A DNA stretch of 64,000 bases from JBDTVS01 sp040007095 (GCA_040007095.1 JBDTVS010000181.1:24266-88265), one strand, 5' to 3'. Counted from the first letter of the stretch, positions 35,715-44,720 are shown. The notes: a model not told the origin generated them from the letters alone. Translations and numbers: made by a program.

Positions 35715-35917
35715 CCTCCCCCCTCCGACGCCAGACTTTGCCCGTCTGCCAGACGTAGCAGATACGGACGTCGCGCCGTCTTTGTTGACGGCTTGTCGGC
35801 GCTGGCGTCGGGTTCTGACGTGTCTGCGGGTGTTTTCATGGCGTCAGTAAGGCCTTGTACACGGCAACCTTCTTGCTGTACTGTCGCAGGTTAGACGGTA
35901 TTCAGAGGAGGTGGCTC

Positions 35918-36025
35918 GTGTTTCATCCAGTGCCTCGCGCCGACCGTTGGGACGTACTGATCTCGAGTGCGGGATTGCTGATTGTCGCCGGCGCGCTGAT
36001 CGCCACATTCATTGTGGGGAAGTAG
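35918..36025 (+). CDS. 35-residue single-pass membrane microprotein
   Basis: A GTG-started frame encodes MFHPVPRADRWDVLISSAG, then a helix LLIVAGALIATFIVG and a final Lys. It is preceded at 6 bases by AGAGGAGGTGG, an almost perfect Shine-Dalgarno sequence, the strongest evidence for translation. It stands alone, 200 bases after the GT-C-like gene. The function is unknown. Confidence 0.55.
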   Translation: MFHPVPRADRWDVLISSAGLLIVAGALIATFIVGK

Positions 36026-36387
36026 GGAGAGCAGCGCCGACCGAACCCATGAACCTGCGGCCCGGTGCGAAGCGACCGAGCCTCCAGGCGCACGAGTCGA
36101 AAACGTCACGATTTGGAGCTGATCGACCACCGTCGATGAGCGCTTCGTGCATCCCGCACGTGTACAGGTGATGGATCGTGTATAGTCGATCCAGTCAACA
36201 AGAACTGAGCCTGCCAGCGTTCGCGTAGTGCCCCCCTCAATCAGGGGCGCGCCGACCGGCCCAACTTCGGCCCCGTGTCGAGCGCGCGTAATACGACTCC
36301 AGACTCTCAGCCCGACTGTTTTACCCGCGGAGCGACCGGACTTCGCGACGCGCCAGGTCGCCTTTCCACGAAAGCAGAGTGCATCAC
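36026..36387. other. Gene-free stretch between microprotein genes
   Basis: No frame here has protein-like composition on either strand. A possible -10 (TATAGT, 36181-36186) is visible without a good -35. Confidence 0.4.
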
Positions 36388-36612
36388 ATGTTCGAATCAA
36401 TTGAGAGGCACACCGCCATCGGTGCCTGGATCGCGGCGCTGGTGGCGATCGCTGTCGTTGGCGCGCTGTCCGGCGTGTCCATCACGATGGGCGCCGGCAT
36501 GATCTGGCTGGTGGCCTGCGTGGTGCCCTCGGCCGTGACACTGGCGGTGTGGCGTGGAGCGCCGCCGCCGACGGTCGCGGAAATCCTGCACACCGTCAAT
36601 CGGCGCGGTTGA
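36388..36612 (+). CDS. Small two-helix membrane protein
   Basis: The 74-residue product MFESIERHTAIGAWIAAL has two hydrophobic segments (about 9-29 and 33-53) and a polar tail (PPPTVAEILHTVNRRG). The ATG at 36388 is favoured; a GTG 9 bases upstream is possible. The frame ends just before a very basic small gene on the same strand. No family is recognised. Confidence 0.55.
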   Translation: MFESIERHTAIGAWIAALVAIAVVGALSGVSITMGAGMIWLVACVVPSAVTLAVWRGAPPPTVAEILHTVNRRG

Positions 36613-36649
36613 TCGTCCATCGCGCTACACCCACGCAACTGAGGTATCT

Positions 36650-36784
36650 ATGTCCAGACGGAACGGGGATCGCGCACGGTTTCACAAGAATCGCCGCAGC
36701 AAGCTGCGCCGTCGGCAACGTATTCGCGCCTTGCTTTCGGCGCTGCATCCCGAAGCCACGAACCCGCCTGTCGCCAAGCTGTAG
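36650..36784 (+). CDS. 44-residue very basic protein
   Basis: The frame encodes MSRRNGDRARFHKNRRSKLR and continues RRRQRIRALLSAL to VAKL. About one third of residues are Arg or Lys, as in small ribosome- or nucleic-acid-binding proteins. GAGG lies 6 bases before the ATG. A longer frame that starts 96 bases earlier would overlap the preceding gene and is rejected. The next gene starts 15 bases after its stop, supporting a small-gene operon. Confidence 0.5.
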   Translation: MSRRNGDRARFHKNRRSKLRRRQRIRALLSALHPEATNPPVAKL

Positions 36785-36799
36785 AGAGGAAGGCGTGAT

Positions 36800-37309
36800 A
36801 TGAGCACTGACATCGCCGTGGCGGATTGGATCAAGCGGATCGCGGACGACGAGCAAAGGCGGGACGCTGTGCGTGTCCGCGAAGAGGAGACCGCGGCCCG
36901 GAAGGCTGAGCTGGTCAGTCAGCACGGCCGGCGCCTCCTTGACGAATTGCGCGTGACGGTCACGCGTGACCTCGAAGCGTTCCTGGGCCTCTTCTCGGGA
37001 AGTCACCTGCGCGACATTGTCCTGGAGGACATGGAGCTCGCCGGCTTCGTGGTTCGCAAATCGTCCCCCCCGGCGGTATCACTGACGGTGGCGCCGCATC
37101 TGAACGTCGCTGCCCTGCGTTGTCACTACCGCTTCACGGCGAGCAACGGTCTCCCGCCGCGCGAGGATCGCCTCGAGCTGATGTTCGCGGAAGATGCCGA
37201 CACCGGCGTCATGCATCTGAAGGATCACGGGACCGGCCAGGTCTTCACCACCCCCGACGCGCTGTCCGAGTTTCTGCTCGTGCCTGTGTTCACCGGCCGT
37301 CCGCGTTAG
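36800..37309 (+). CDS. Hypothetical protein
   Basis: The 169-residue soluble protein begins with a charged helical region, probably coiled coil (DWIKRIADDEQRRDAVRVRE to about 60). A beta-rich domain follows (SLTVAPHLNVAALRCHYRF and DRLELMFAEDADTGVMHLKD). GAGAGGAAGG precedes the ATG. No family is recognised. It lies between a basic microprotein and a ferredoxin, all on the plus strand. Confidence 0.65.
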   Translation: MSTDIAVADWIKRIADDEQRRDAVRVREEETAARKAELVSQHGRRLLDELRVTVTRDLEAFLGLFSGSHLRDIVLEDMELAGFVVRKSSPPAVSLTVAPHLNVAALRCHYRFTASNGLPPREDRLELMFAEDADTGVMHLKDHGTGQVFTTPDALSEFLLVPVFTGRPR

Positions 37310-37352
37310 GTGACCCACCTGCACCAGATCGCCGATCTCATAGAATGATCAG

Positions 37353-37703
37353 ATGCCAAAACTGACTGTCGAGGGATATGGAACGTTTGAGGTTCCATTA
37401 GAGAAACGACTGGTGCTTGCAATGGAGCAGGACGCCCACGTGGACGTGCTCCACGCCTGTGGCGGGAACGCACGCTGCACGACGTGCCGCGTCGAGTTCG
37501 TTGAAGGCGAGCCGACGAGGATGACCGTGGCCGAGAAGGAACGCCTCACCGCGAAAGGTCTCACGGGCGTGAGGCTCTCTTGCCAGATCGCCTGCGATCA
37601 CGACATGACCGTCCGGGCGATCAGCCGTCTGGAAGGCTCGGGCCGACCCGACCCGGGCGCGACCCCGGACGCCGCCATCACACCGCCACCACAGTGGGTG
37701 TGA
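37353..37703 (+). CDS. Plant-type [2Fe-2S] ferredoxin
   Basis: The 116-residue protein has the cluster ligands Cys36, Cys42 and Cys45 (ACGGNARCTTC) and Cys77 (RLSCQI). It is cytoplasmic, with a Pro-rich C-terminal extension (about 93-116) not needed for the fold. It follows the hypothetical gene by 43 bases. It could donate electrons to an oxygenase; its partner is not in the neighbourhood unless it works with the Rieske-FAD reductase at 3303-4820. Confidence 0.9.
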   Translation: MPKLTVEGYGTFEVPLEKRLVLAMEQDAHVDVLHACGGNARCTTCRVEFVEGEPTRMTVAEKERLTAKGLTGVRLSCQIACDHDMTVRAISRLEGSGRPDPGATPDAAITPPPQWV

Positions 37704-37936
37704 ACCCTCCTTCGCGCGTTTCCCCCCGATCGCTCTATAGTTCGCCAGCGTCCGACGTCCGCTGCAGTGTGAGCAGCGGCGTCCGGTCGGTGGGCGTTGC
37801 CGGCGAACGCTGAAATTGACCGTCATCCTCGACCCGAACGACGTCAGGCTGCCGTTCGGGACCGGGGGCGGGTTGGGGCGAGTACCGCCGAGCGCGCGGC
37901 AATTGCACCAGCCGCGCGAGCGTGATACAGGAGAGT

Positions 37937-38473
37937 ATGGCGAATACGTATCTGCAACGACTCATCGGCGCCGCCGCATTGGATGTCGCCATCTACGAAG
38001 AAGTAGAAGCCGACGAGAGCGCAATGCTGCAGGCCTGCGCCACGGTGTTGCTTTCGAGCCTTGCCGCCGGCATCGGATCTCGTGGGCTCGGCGGCAACAC
38101 GGTGGCCAACATCGCGTTCATCAGCACCGCCGCGCTGCTGACCTGGGGCGCATGGGCGCTCGTGACGTACGGCATCGGCGTGCGCATCCTGCCTCAGCCG
38201 CAGACGCGCTCGAACGTCGGCGAGCTCCTTCGAACTCTGGGTTTTGCCACGGCGCCGGGCTGTCTACGAATATTGGGCTTTCTGCCCGGTGTCGCGATTC
38301 CGGTCTTTGCGGTGACCGCGGTGTGGATGCTGGCGGCCATGGTCGTGGCGGTGCGCCAGGCGCTCGACTATGACAGCACGATCCGGGCTGTCGCCGTCTG
38401 CGCGATCGGCTGGACCATGGCGGTTGTGATGGTCATCGTGCTGGGCTTGATCTTCGGACCCTCGCTGTCCTGA
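37937..38473 (+). CDS. Yip1-like polytopic membrane protein
   Basis: The 178-residue product MANTYLQRLIGAAALDVAIYEEVEAD has an amphipathic N-terminal part and about four to five membrane helices (residues 30-175). The order (cytoplasmic acidic N terminus, then helix cluster with LLRTLGFATAPGCL) fits bacterial YIP1-domain proteins. AGGAG lies close before the ATG; a GTG 15 bases upstream is also in frame. The function is unknown. Confidence 0.7.
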   Translation: MANTYLQRLIGAAALDVAIYEEVEADESAMLQACATVLLSSLAAGIGSRGLGGNTVANIAFISTAALLTWGAWALVTYGIGVRILPQPQTRSNVGELLRTLGFATAPGCLRILGFLPGVAIPVFAVTAVWMLAAMVVAVRQALDYDSTIRAVAVCAIGWTMAVVMVIVLGLIFGPSLS

Positions 38474-38577
38474 ACGGCAAAGGCCCTAGCGGCTGTAGAA
38501 TTCGACCTGCCCAGCCAGGTGGATCCCGACTCAGGGGGCGTCCGTCAGTGAACGGATGGGCAGAGGAGATTCCGACG

Positions 38578-39840
38578 ATGCGTAGTCCATGTGCCGCGTT
38601 CTCCCTCTCGCTACTGTTGATCGGCGGCGCCACGGCGCACGCGCAGACTGGTCCGGCTCCCGCGTCGGGCTGGCGCGCGAGTGCGGCGGAGCCAAGAATC
38701 CCGCCGGTGGCCGAGAGCGAGCGCAGCGAGGCGGAACGCGCGCTCGTCGCGCGATTCGGAACCGGGGGACGCGCCGACAACGACCTCGCGACGTACCTGC
38801 GTCACCCCGTGCTGGCGGCGAACATCATGCCGTTCGAGCGCTACATCGCGAACGAGTCGACGCTCCCGCCGCGTCACCGCGAGCTGTTGATCCTGCGGAC
38901 GGCCTGGTTGTGTCGTGCCGACTACGTGTGGGCGCATCATGCGGACTCGGCGAAGAAGGCCGGCATGACGGCCGAGGAGCTCGTGCGCATCGCGCGTGGC
39001 CCGGATGCCCCGGGTTGGGATCCGTTCGAGGCATCGCTGCTGCGTGCCGCCGACGAGCTGCATGTCAGCGCCTTTATCAGCGACGGCACCTGGAACGCGC
39101 TGGCGGCTCGATACAAGACTCCCGAAATGATGGACGCCGTGTTCACCGTCGCCGAGTTTACGATGGTGGCCGGTACGCTCAATTCAATCGGCGTGCAGAT
39201 CGAGGATCGCTTCAAGGACAGACTGCCCGCCAACATTCCGTCACACGTGGCCACGGCGCGCAACGACGAGCGTCTGATCGGCAAGAACGCGCGCGTCACG
39301 CCGCTCGAGCCAGCGGAGTGGTCGCCGGAAGTTCGCCAATGGCTCGATCGCAGCGGCTCTGGCCGTCCGGTCGCCGCCATCTATCGCACCTACGCACGCC
39401 ACCTGCCGATGGACCAGCCGCGCACGCAGGTCTCCGAGCACATCCGCCAGACCTCGACGCTCACGCCCCGTGTCCGGGAAATGTTGATCATGCGGATTGG
39501 CCTTCTGTGTCGATCGGAGTATGAGTGGGCGGCGCATGCGCCCGCCGGCCGGCGCACCGGCATGACCGACGCCGACGTTGACCGTGTGGTCAACGGTCCC
39601 GATTCTGGTGGTGGCGAGGTGCTCGAGATCGCGCTTCTCCGAGCCGTAGACGAGCTGTATCGCGATGACGTGGTGTCCCAGAAGACGTGGAGCGCGCTGG
39701 CTGCCGGCCTCGACACCAAGCAACTGCTGGACGTGCTGATCACCGCCGGCGGCTATCGGATGGTGTCGATGGCGCTGAACAGCCTGGGCGTGCAGCTCGA
39801 GCCTGGCGCGGTGCGCTTTCCGGCCTCCCTGTCGCGGTGA
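38578..39840 (+). CDS. Exported protein with two carboxymuconolactone-decarboxylase-like domains
   Basis: The 420-residue product has a signal peptide (AAFSLSLLLIGGATAHAQ). Two AhpD/CMD-like domains follow. Domain 1 has PPRHRELLILRTAWLCRADYVWAHH and domain 2 has TPRVREMLIMRIGLLCRSEYEWAAH. Each keeps the Glu, Tyr-x-Trp and His pattern of the family, with one Cys rather than the AhpD CxxC pair. Exported double-CMD proteins are not classical protocatechuate enzymes; activity is uncertain. GAGGAG lies upstream of the ATG at 38578. Confidence 0.85.
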   Translation: MRSPCAAFSLSLLLIGGATAHAQTGPAPASGWRASAAEPRIPPVAESERSEAERALVARFGTGGRADNDLATYLRHPVLAANIMPFERYIANESTLPPRHRELLILRTAWLCRADYVWAHHADSAKKAGMTAEELVRIARGPDAPGWDPFEASLLRAADELHVSAFISDGTWNALAARYKTPEMMDAVFTVAEFTMVAGTLNSIGVQIEDRFKDRLPANIPSHVATARNDERLIGKNARVTPLEPAEWSPEVRQWLDRSGSGRPVAAIYRTYARHLPMDQPRTQVSEHIRQTSTLTPRVREMLIMRIGLLCRSEYEWAAHAPAGRRTGMTDADVDRVVNGPDSGGGEVLEIALLRAVDELYRDDVVSQKTWSALAAGLDTKQLLDVLITAGGYRMVSMALNSLGVQLEPGAVRFPASLSR

Positions 39841-39860
39841 GGACGGGCGCAAAAAACCGG

Positions 39861-39928
39861 CGTTCAACGCAGAGCACGCTGAGATGCATCAGGATTTCTC
39901 CCTGCGGTCTCCGCGGCCTCTGCATTGA
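39861..39928. repeat. Degenerate GCAGAG/CTCTGC intergenic repeat
   Basis: ACGCAGAGCACGCTGAG on the left and TGCGGTCTCCGCGGCCTCTGC on the right form a loose inverted arrangement of short-period units. It lies between convergent genes and resembles the CACCGAG elements at 33873 and 58274. Confidence 0.45.
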
Positions 39929-39972
39929 AAGTCGAGAGCACAGGCCCGAAGATCTCGCCGCGCGGTTCGACG

Positions 39973-41046
39973 CTACTTCTCCTCGACCAGTTCGAGGGCC
40001 TCGTGGCTGGGGCCTTCGACCATTACCGCGCGCGATGCGCCGAACGCGTACGGCTCCCGCAGAAGCGTGACGTTCTCGCGTTTCAGCTTCGCCACCCACG
40101 CATCCAGATCGCGCACCGCCAAGGCCAGGTGATCGACAGCCTGTCCGCGGGTGCTGACGAGTGGACGATCGCCTGGCCGTGTGTACCAGAAAAGAGCGAC
40201 GTCCCCATACGCGCCACGCCCGCTCGGCGTCCGCCTGGTGCCTTGCTTCATGGTCGACGGCCAACTCGGCTCACCAGGCGGCACTTTGCAGGTGGCCTCG
40301 GTGGGCGGCGCGGTTTCCCCCCGAGGTGCGCGGCGTGTGCTGCCGAGATGCTCCTGGTACCACAGTTCCGCGCAGACCGGATCGTCCTGCCACATGTCGA
40401 TCTGGGCGAGGCGCCCGGTTTCGCCGGCGCGCTCGAAGCCTTCAACCGATAGCCCTTCGGGTCCGTGCGTGAAGGTGAAGCCGGCCTGATGTGTCGGCAT
40501 CACGCCCTTTGCTTTTGCCTCGGCGAGCGCGGACTTGGTCAACGATCCGGCGAAGGTGTCGCTGCTGATGTCCACGTGATTGCCCTCGTCGGACGTGTAG
40601 AGCGGCTCAGGCTGCATCTGGTTCGCGCGGGCGCGCGCGACATACTCCCGGACGTTCGGCGTCAGCCAGACCTGATGCCAGTACGCGCTCTGCGGTTCGC
40701 GCGGAGCCGGCGTGTTGACCTTGGTGAAGAGGAGATACGCCTTGCCGTTCTTGACGCCATCGAACCCTGCCAGCGTCGTTTTCTCCGTGGAGTTCGGCCA
40801 CAGCTTGAGGTAGCCCGCGATGGCCGCGGCCGGGTTGGTCGAATTCAAATGCAGGTGATGAAACACCGGCTGGGCGAGCGGCGCAGTTGCCGGTGCCTGC
40901 GTCGCCAGCACCACGGACCCCATGGCTGCGGCAGCGATCAGCGCGACACTCGCGGACGGAACCCTCCGTGCGTGCCGGGTCCGCCCGCTGGTTCTCTCAC
41001 ACGACCGGTTTGAAACTGACCCACCATCGACGGGTGTGGTGTTCAT
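39973..41046 (-). CDS. Exported VOC-superfamily (glyoxalase/extradiol-like) protein
   Basis: The 357-residue product has an unusually long Arg-rich N terminus, then a hydrophobic segment (SVALIAAAAMGSVVLATQ), consistent with a long signal peptide or anchor. Two vicinal-oxygen-chelate-like halves follow: FHHLHLNSTNPAAAIAGYLKLW and AVDHLALAVRDLDAWVAKLK, ending EALELVEEK, where His and Glu could bind a metal. The reaction is unknown. It is convergent with the double CMD gene. Confidence 0.78.
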   Translation of the reverse strand: MNTTPVDGGSVSNRSCERTSGRTRHARRVPSASVALIAAAAMGSVVLATQAPATAPLAQPVFHHLHLNSTNPAAAIAGYLKLWPNSTEKTTLAGFDGVKNGKAYLLFTKVNTPAPREPQSAYWHQVWLTPNVREYVARARANQMQPEPLYTSDEGNHVDISSDTFAGSLTKSALAEAKAKGVMPTHQAGFTFTHGPEGLSVEGFERAGETGRLAQIDMWQDDPVCAELWYQEHLGSTRRAPRGETAPPTEATCKVPPGEPSWPSTMKQGTRRTPSGRGAYGDVALFWYTRPGDRPLVSTRGQAVDHLALAVRDLDAWVAKLKRENVTLLREPYAFGASRAVMVEGPSHEALELVEEK

Positions 41047-41241
41047 GAAAAGGTTGCTCCGTCAGAATCTGAGCTGTATCGCGAACTTGACGAGGCGTCC
41101 GGGACAATCGCCTGCGGGACGTGGCGGACAATCGAAGGCCACACCAGGCGCTCAGTCCGGGGTGGCCCTCGAATGTCACGCGACAAACTATTGTGGACTA
41201 GTACGACTGTGGTACTCCTTCAACGTATACAGGTCACGAGC

Positions 41242-42045
41242 CTATCGCGTTGGCGGCAAGGCGGCGCTGATCGCCGATACGCCGTCGGCCCCCGCGATCT
41301 TGCAAATCGGATGAGAAAAGTCGTAGGCGAGGCTGGGATTGGCGACGAGGCCCTGATAGTTGATGTTGTCTTTCTGCGCGCCGACTCCTCCTGGCACGAA
41401 GTCCATGTTCAGATCGTGGCGCGTGCGCCACGCGATGTTGTGGTCGGCGCAGGACGTGTCGCCGCTCACTCCAACCCCGCCCACCAGCTTGCCGGCGGCG
41501 TTGTAGAGTGCCAACCCGCCGCCGAACACATTCACGCCGCCGACCTTGTTGCCAACCAGAGGATCCTGTGATGTGCCGAATCTTGTCGACGGCCCCTGGT
41601 ACGCCGCGTCGGTCGCGACTGGATTGCTTTCCTGCAACCCGAACAGTGATCCGCCGGGCTGGACGGCCGCCCAGAGGTTCGCGGTCGAGAGGGCCAGGTG
41701 GGGCAAGCTGAATGAATTGGCGGTATTCGCCTTCTGGGCAGAGATGACTCGGCTGCCCGGCCACTGGTCACCGCGATCGTTGCCTGTAAACGCCACCGCG
41801 CATACGATGCCGTCGCGATTGACGATGCTGCCCCACATGTGGAGGCCAAAACCGCCGTTGCTCTCTCCCTGAGCACTGACGAGCGCCGCTTTGAGCTTGG
41901 CGTATCCGGGGACCTCACTACACACGTTCCTGTCGTCGTCGCGGTCGGCGTAGACCGGGCTGCCCGACAAAATGACTCCTGCGAGAAGCGTGACGCCGAT
42001 CGCTGCGGTGGCGGATCTGTTGATCGCGAGACTTCTGCTCATCAT
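41242..42045 (-). CDS. Exported GlcG/HbpS-like (haem-degrading family) protein
   Basis: The 267-residue product has a signal peptide (ATAAIGVTLLAGVILSGSPVYA) and DRDDDRN at the mature start. The GlcG/HbpS fold is indicated by KLKAALVSAQ, VCAVAFTGNDRGDQWPGSRVISAQKANTANSF (split here by eye), GLALYNAAGKLVGGVGVSGD and TSCADHNIAWRTRHDLN. The last motif is the family's conserved end. A double ATG at 42045/42042 follows AAGGAG, which decides the start. Family members bind haem or act with oxidoreductases; the role here is unknown. Confidence 0.82.
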   Translation of the reverse strand: MMSRSLAINRSATAAIGVTLLAGVILSGSPVYADRDDDRNVCSEVPGYAKLKAALVSAQGESNGGFGLHMWGSIVNRDGIVCAVAFTGNDRGDQWPGSRVISAQKANTANSFSLPHLALSTANLWAAVQPGGSLFGLQESNPVATDAAYQGPSTRFGTSQDPLVGNKVGGVNVFGGGLALYNAAGKLVGGVGVSGDTSCADHNIAWRTRHDLNMDFVPGGVGAQKDNINYQGLVANPSLAYDFSHPICKIAGADGVSAISAALPPTR

Positions 42046-42540
42046 CTGCTCTCCTTGTGTGGTGGGTGCTGACTCGAGATTTCTGCTGGCCTCATCCTGA
42101 ACTGCTCTCGCGGTGTGGCGGGGCCGACCTCGAGGCGCATCGCCGAGCGCACACGATACGGCTCGTGTCTGTACGTTGCCCAATCCACGTCGATTAATGC
42201 GTCTCTACCGATTCATCACGTTGAACCTCAATCGACAGCCGAGGGCGGCAGCCGCGGCTCTTTGATGGAATGAGGGCGCGGCCGTGCAAAAAGCTGCTAA
42301 TGATACACTCGCTCGGCAATTCGCTCGAGCGGAGAATGAGCAGCGTGAGCAGAAATTTTTCACTGGATGGACGCGAGTCCGGCGGTTGATTCCTATTACC
42401 TCATGCGCGAGCGGTGTGCACGTCGAAAAAACTACCTCATGCGTAATGCTTCGCGAACGAGTGACTTGTGCTGAGAAGTAGAAACGATTTCACGCCTGCC
42501 GTGCTGAGTTCAGCCCTACGCCTGCTTCTCGGGTAGTCGA
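42046..42540. other. Intergenic region between divergent genes
   Basis: No supported gene in about 500 bases. The stretch 42240-42500 is noticeably AT-richer than its surroundings, as expected of promoter DNA, but no hexamer pair stands out. Confidence 0.4.
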
Positions 42541-43836
42541 GTGCAAAGCGCGCCTGTCTCTCCGTTGCCATCCACCACGGTCATCGAAGATCGCGTCTTC
42601 AACCGAATTGCCTGGCGGCTCATGCCGCTGCTCATCGCGGCCTACATCCTCAACTATCTCGACCGCAACAACCTCGGCTTCGCGGCGCTGACCATGAACC
42701 GGGAATTGGGGTTGACGGCGACGCAATTCGGCCGCGCCGCGGGGATTCTGTTCCTTGGCTACTGCTTTTTCGAAGTGCCGAGCAACATCGCCCTCTATCG
42801 CGTCGGTCCCCGGATCTGGCTCGCGCGGATCATGATTTCGTGGGGTCTGATTTCGGCCGGGACGATCTTTGTGACCGGTTCCCTGAGCCTCTACCTGCTG
42901 CGATTTCTCCTCGGCGTCGCGGAGGCAGGATTCTTTCCCGGCGTGGCCTTCTATCTGGGGACCTGGTTTCCGTCGGCCTATCGCACGCGGATGATCGCCT
43001 GGTTCATGGTTGCCGTGCCGATTTCCTCGGTCGTCGCGGGCCCGGTCTCGGGCCTCCTGCTGCAGATGGACGGCATCGCCGGCCTCTCGGGCTGGAAATG
43101 GCTGTTTCTACTCGAAGGGCTGCCGGTCGCTGTCCTCGGGCTGGTGCTGTTGAACGTGCTCTCCGATCGGCCGGAGACGGCGAAATGGCTGTCGGACGAT
43201 GAGCGGAGGGTCGTGAGCGATCGCATCCGCAACGAGCGACGCGAAAAAGAAGTGCGACATCTGGGTGCGGCGCTCAAAGACCCGCGCGTCCTGATCCTGG
43301 CGGGCGTCCAGTTCGGGTTCCTCGTCGGGTCCTACGGCGTCGGTCTTTTTCTGCCCCAGATCATCAAGTTGGGACAGCTCACCGACCTCGAGGTCGGGTT
43401 TGTCTCGAGCGGTTGCTACGTGGTGGCGACCGTCGGCATGATTGTCTGGGCCGGACAGGTCGACAAGCGGGGAGGGAAGGTCGTCAACCTCGCGTTGGCC
43501 TGTTTGACCTCGGCGGTCGGATTTGTCGGCGCGATTGCGTCCTCGAATTTCTGGGTGTCGCTGACCTTCGTGACCGTGGCGCTGACCGGCATCAACGCCG
43601 CGCGGGGAATCTTCTGGACGATCCCGCCTCGCTTTCTGACCGGCATGGCGGCGGCGGGCGGTCTGGCCTTCATCAACTCCGTAGGCACGATGGGTGGCTT
43701 CGTCGGACCGTACCTGATGGGATGGTTGACGGATCGGACCGGGTCTTTTTCGGCGGGGCTGGCCGCGATGGCCGGCTTTCTCCTGCTGGCGACCGCGTTG
43801 TCGTGGTCGCTCAGGATGTTTGTCAAACAGGACTGA
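42541..43836 (+). CDS. MFS transporter, anion:cation symporter (phthalate/glucarate permease-like) family
   Basis: The 431-residue protein has 12 predicted membrane helices. It has the ACS-family signature YLDRNNLGFAALTMNRELGLT after TM1, FFEVPSNIALYRVGPRIWLAR and the R-rich inter-domain loop (DRIRNERREKEVRH). Relatives import organic acids such as aromatic acids, glucarate or tartrate with protons. The start is GTG 42541 with only weak upstream purines. The next gene, an exported VOC protein, begins 47 bases downstream and is probably in the same operon. Confidence 0.9.
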   Translation: MQSAPVSPLPSTTVIEDRVFNRIAWRLMPLLIAAYILNYLDRNNLGFAALTMNRELGLTATQFGRAAGILFLGYCFFEVPSNIALYRVGPRIWLARIMISWGLISAGTIFVTGSLSLYLLRFLLGVAEAGFFPGVAFYLGTWFPSAYRTRMIAWFMVAVPISSVVAGPVSGLLLQMDGIAGLSGWKWLFLLEGLPVAVLGLVLLNVLSDRPETAKWLSDDERRVVSDRIRNERREKEVRHLGAALKDPRVLILAGVQFGFLVGSYGVGLFLPQIIKLGQLTDLEVGFVSSGCYVVATVGMIVWAGQVDKRGGKVVNLALACLTSAVGFVGAIASSNFWVSLTFVTVALTGINAARGIFWTIPPRFLTGMAAAGGLAFINSVGTMGGFVGPYLMGWLTDRTGSFSAGLAAMAGFLLLATALSWSLRMFVKQD

Positions 43837-43840
43837 TCTC

Positions 43841-43867
43841 AAACTTAAAACTTAAAACTTAAAACTT
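43841..43867. repeat. Heptamer tandem repeat (AAAACTT)x4
   Basis: Four copies of a 7-base unit, the first lacking one A, lie between the MFS and VOC genes, just before the VOC ribosome-binding site (AGAAGG). Confidence 0.75.
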
Positions 43868-43883
43868 AGAAGGACTACGAGCG

Positions 43884-44720
43884 ATGCCGCAACTGATATC
43901 GGCTCTGGGTTTTGTTCTGTTGGCCATGGCCGGGCAGCTGGCTCAGCCGAACCCCACCGGCGTGTCGATGGGACATCTCCACTATCACGTGCGAGACGTC
44001 GAGGCCAACAAGAAGTTCTGGCTGGCGCTTGGCGGGGAAGCCGTGAAGTTCGGATCAACCGAGGTCGTCAAGTTTCCCGGTGTCCTGATCGAGCTGACGG
44101 CGGCGCCGTCGGCGGGTGGGACGAATGGGGCCGTCGTCAATCACGTGGCATTCCGCGTCCAGTCCTTTGAGAAGGTCGAAGCTGCGGGCTTCAAGGTGCA
44201 GCGCCTGGCGCAGTTTCCAGGCGTCGGGTCCATCAACACACCCGAAGGGGAACGCATCGAACTGTTCGAGAACGCCGCGACTAATCTGACCTTCACACTC
44301 GATTCAGGGCAAACCGATCCGGTGGCCGATCGCCACAATCATCCGCTGCCGATTCCCGTCGCGTTCCACCACATTCACCTGTACGTGCCCCAGGGAGCCG
44401 ATGTCACGGCGAAGGCCTGGTACGCCCAGATGTTCGGCGGCGTGCCCGGAAAGCGGTCGAATTATCAGGCGGTCGATCTTCCCGGGATCAACCTGAATTT
44501 TTCGGGACAGGCGGCCGCCCAGGCACCCACCAGGGGACGGATGCTGGACCACATCGGCTTCGAAATCAAGAATCTCGAAGCGTTCTGCGGGCGGCTCGAA
44601 ACGCGCGGCGTCAAGCTCGATCGGCCGTACACCAAAGGCCAGGACGGCATTGGAACCGCGTGGCTGACGGATCCCTGGGGCACCTCGATCGAATTGACTG
44701 AGGGGCTCAGCCGCTTCTAA
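43884..44720 (+). CDS. Exported VOC-superfamily protein
   Basis: The 278-residue product has a short signal (MPQLISALGFVLLAMAGQ) and two VOC modules: GHLHYHVRDVEANKKFWLALGG and FHHIHLYVPQGADVTAKAWYA, with late RIELFEN and TSIELTEGL strands supplying Glu. His and Glu are placed for a metal site as in glyoxalase or extradiol dioxygenase folds. AGAAGGACTACGAGCG precedes the ATG. Operon with the MFS transporter is likely. The substrate is unknown. Confidence 0.83.
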   Translation: MPQLISALGFVLLAMAGQLAQPNPTGVSMGHLHYHVRDVEANKKFWLALGGEAVKFGSTEVVKFPGVLIELTAAPSAGGTNGAVVNHVAFRVQSFEKVEAAGFKVQRLAQFPGVGSINTPEGERIELFENAATNLTFTLDSGQTDPVADRHNHPLPIPVAFHHIHLYVPQGADVTAKAWYAQMFGGVPGKRSNYQAVDLPGINLNFSGQAAAQAPTRGRMLDHIGFEIKNLEAFCGRLETRGVKLDRPYTKGQDGIGTAWLTDPWGTSIELTEGLSRF

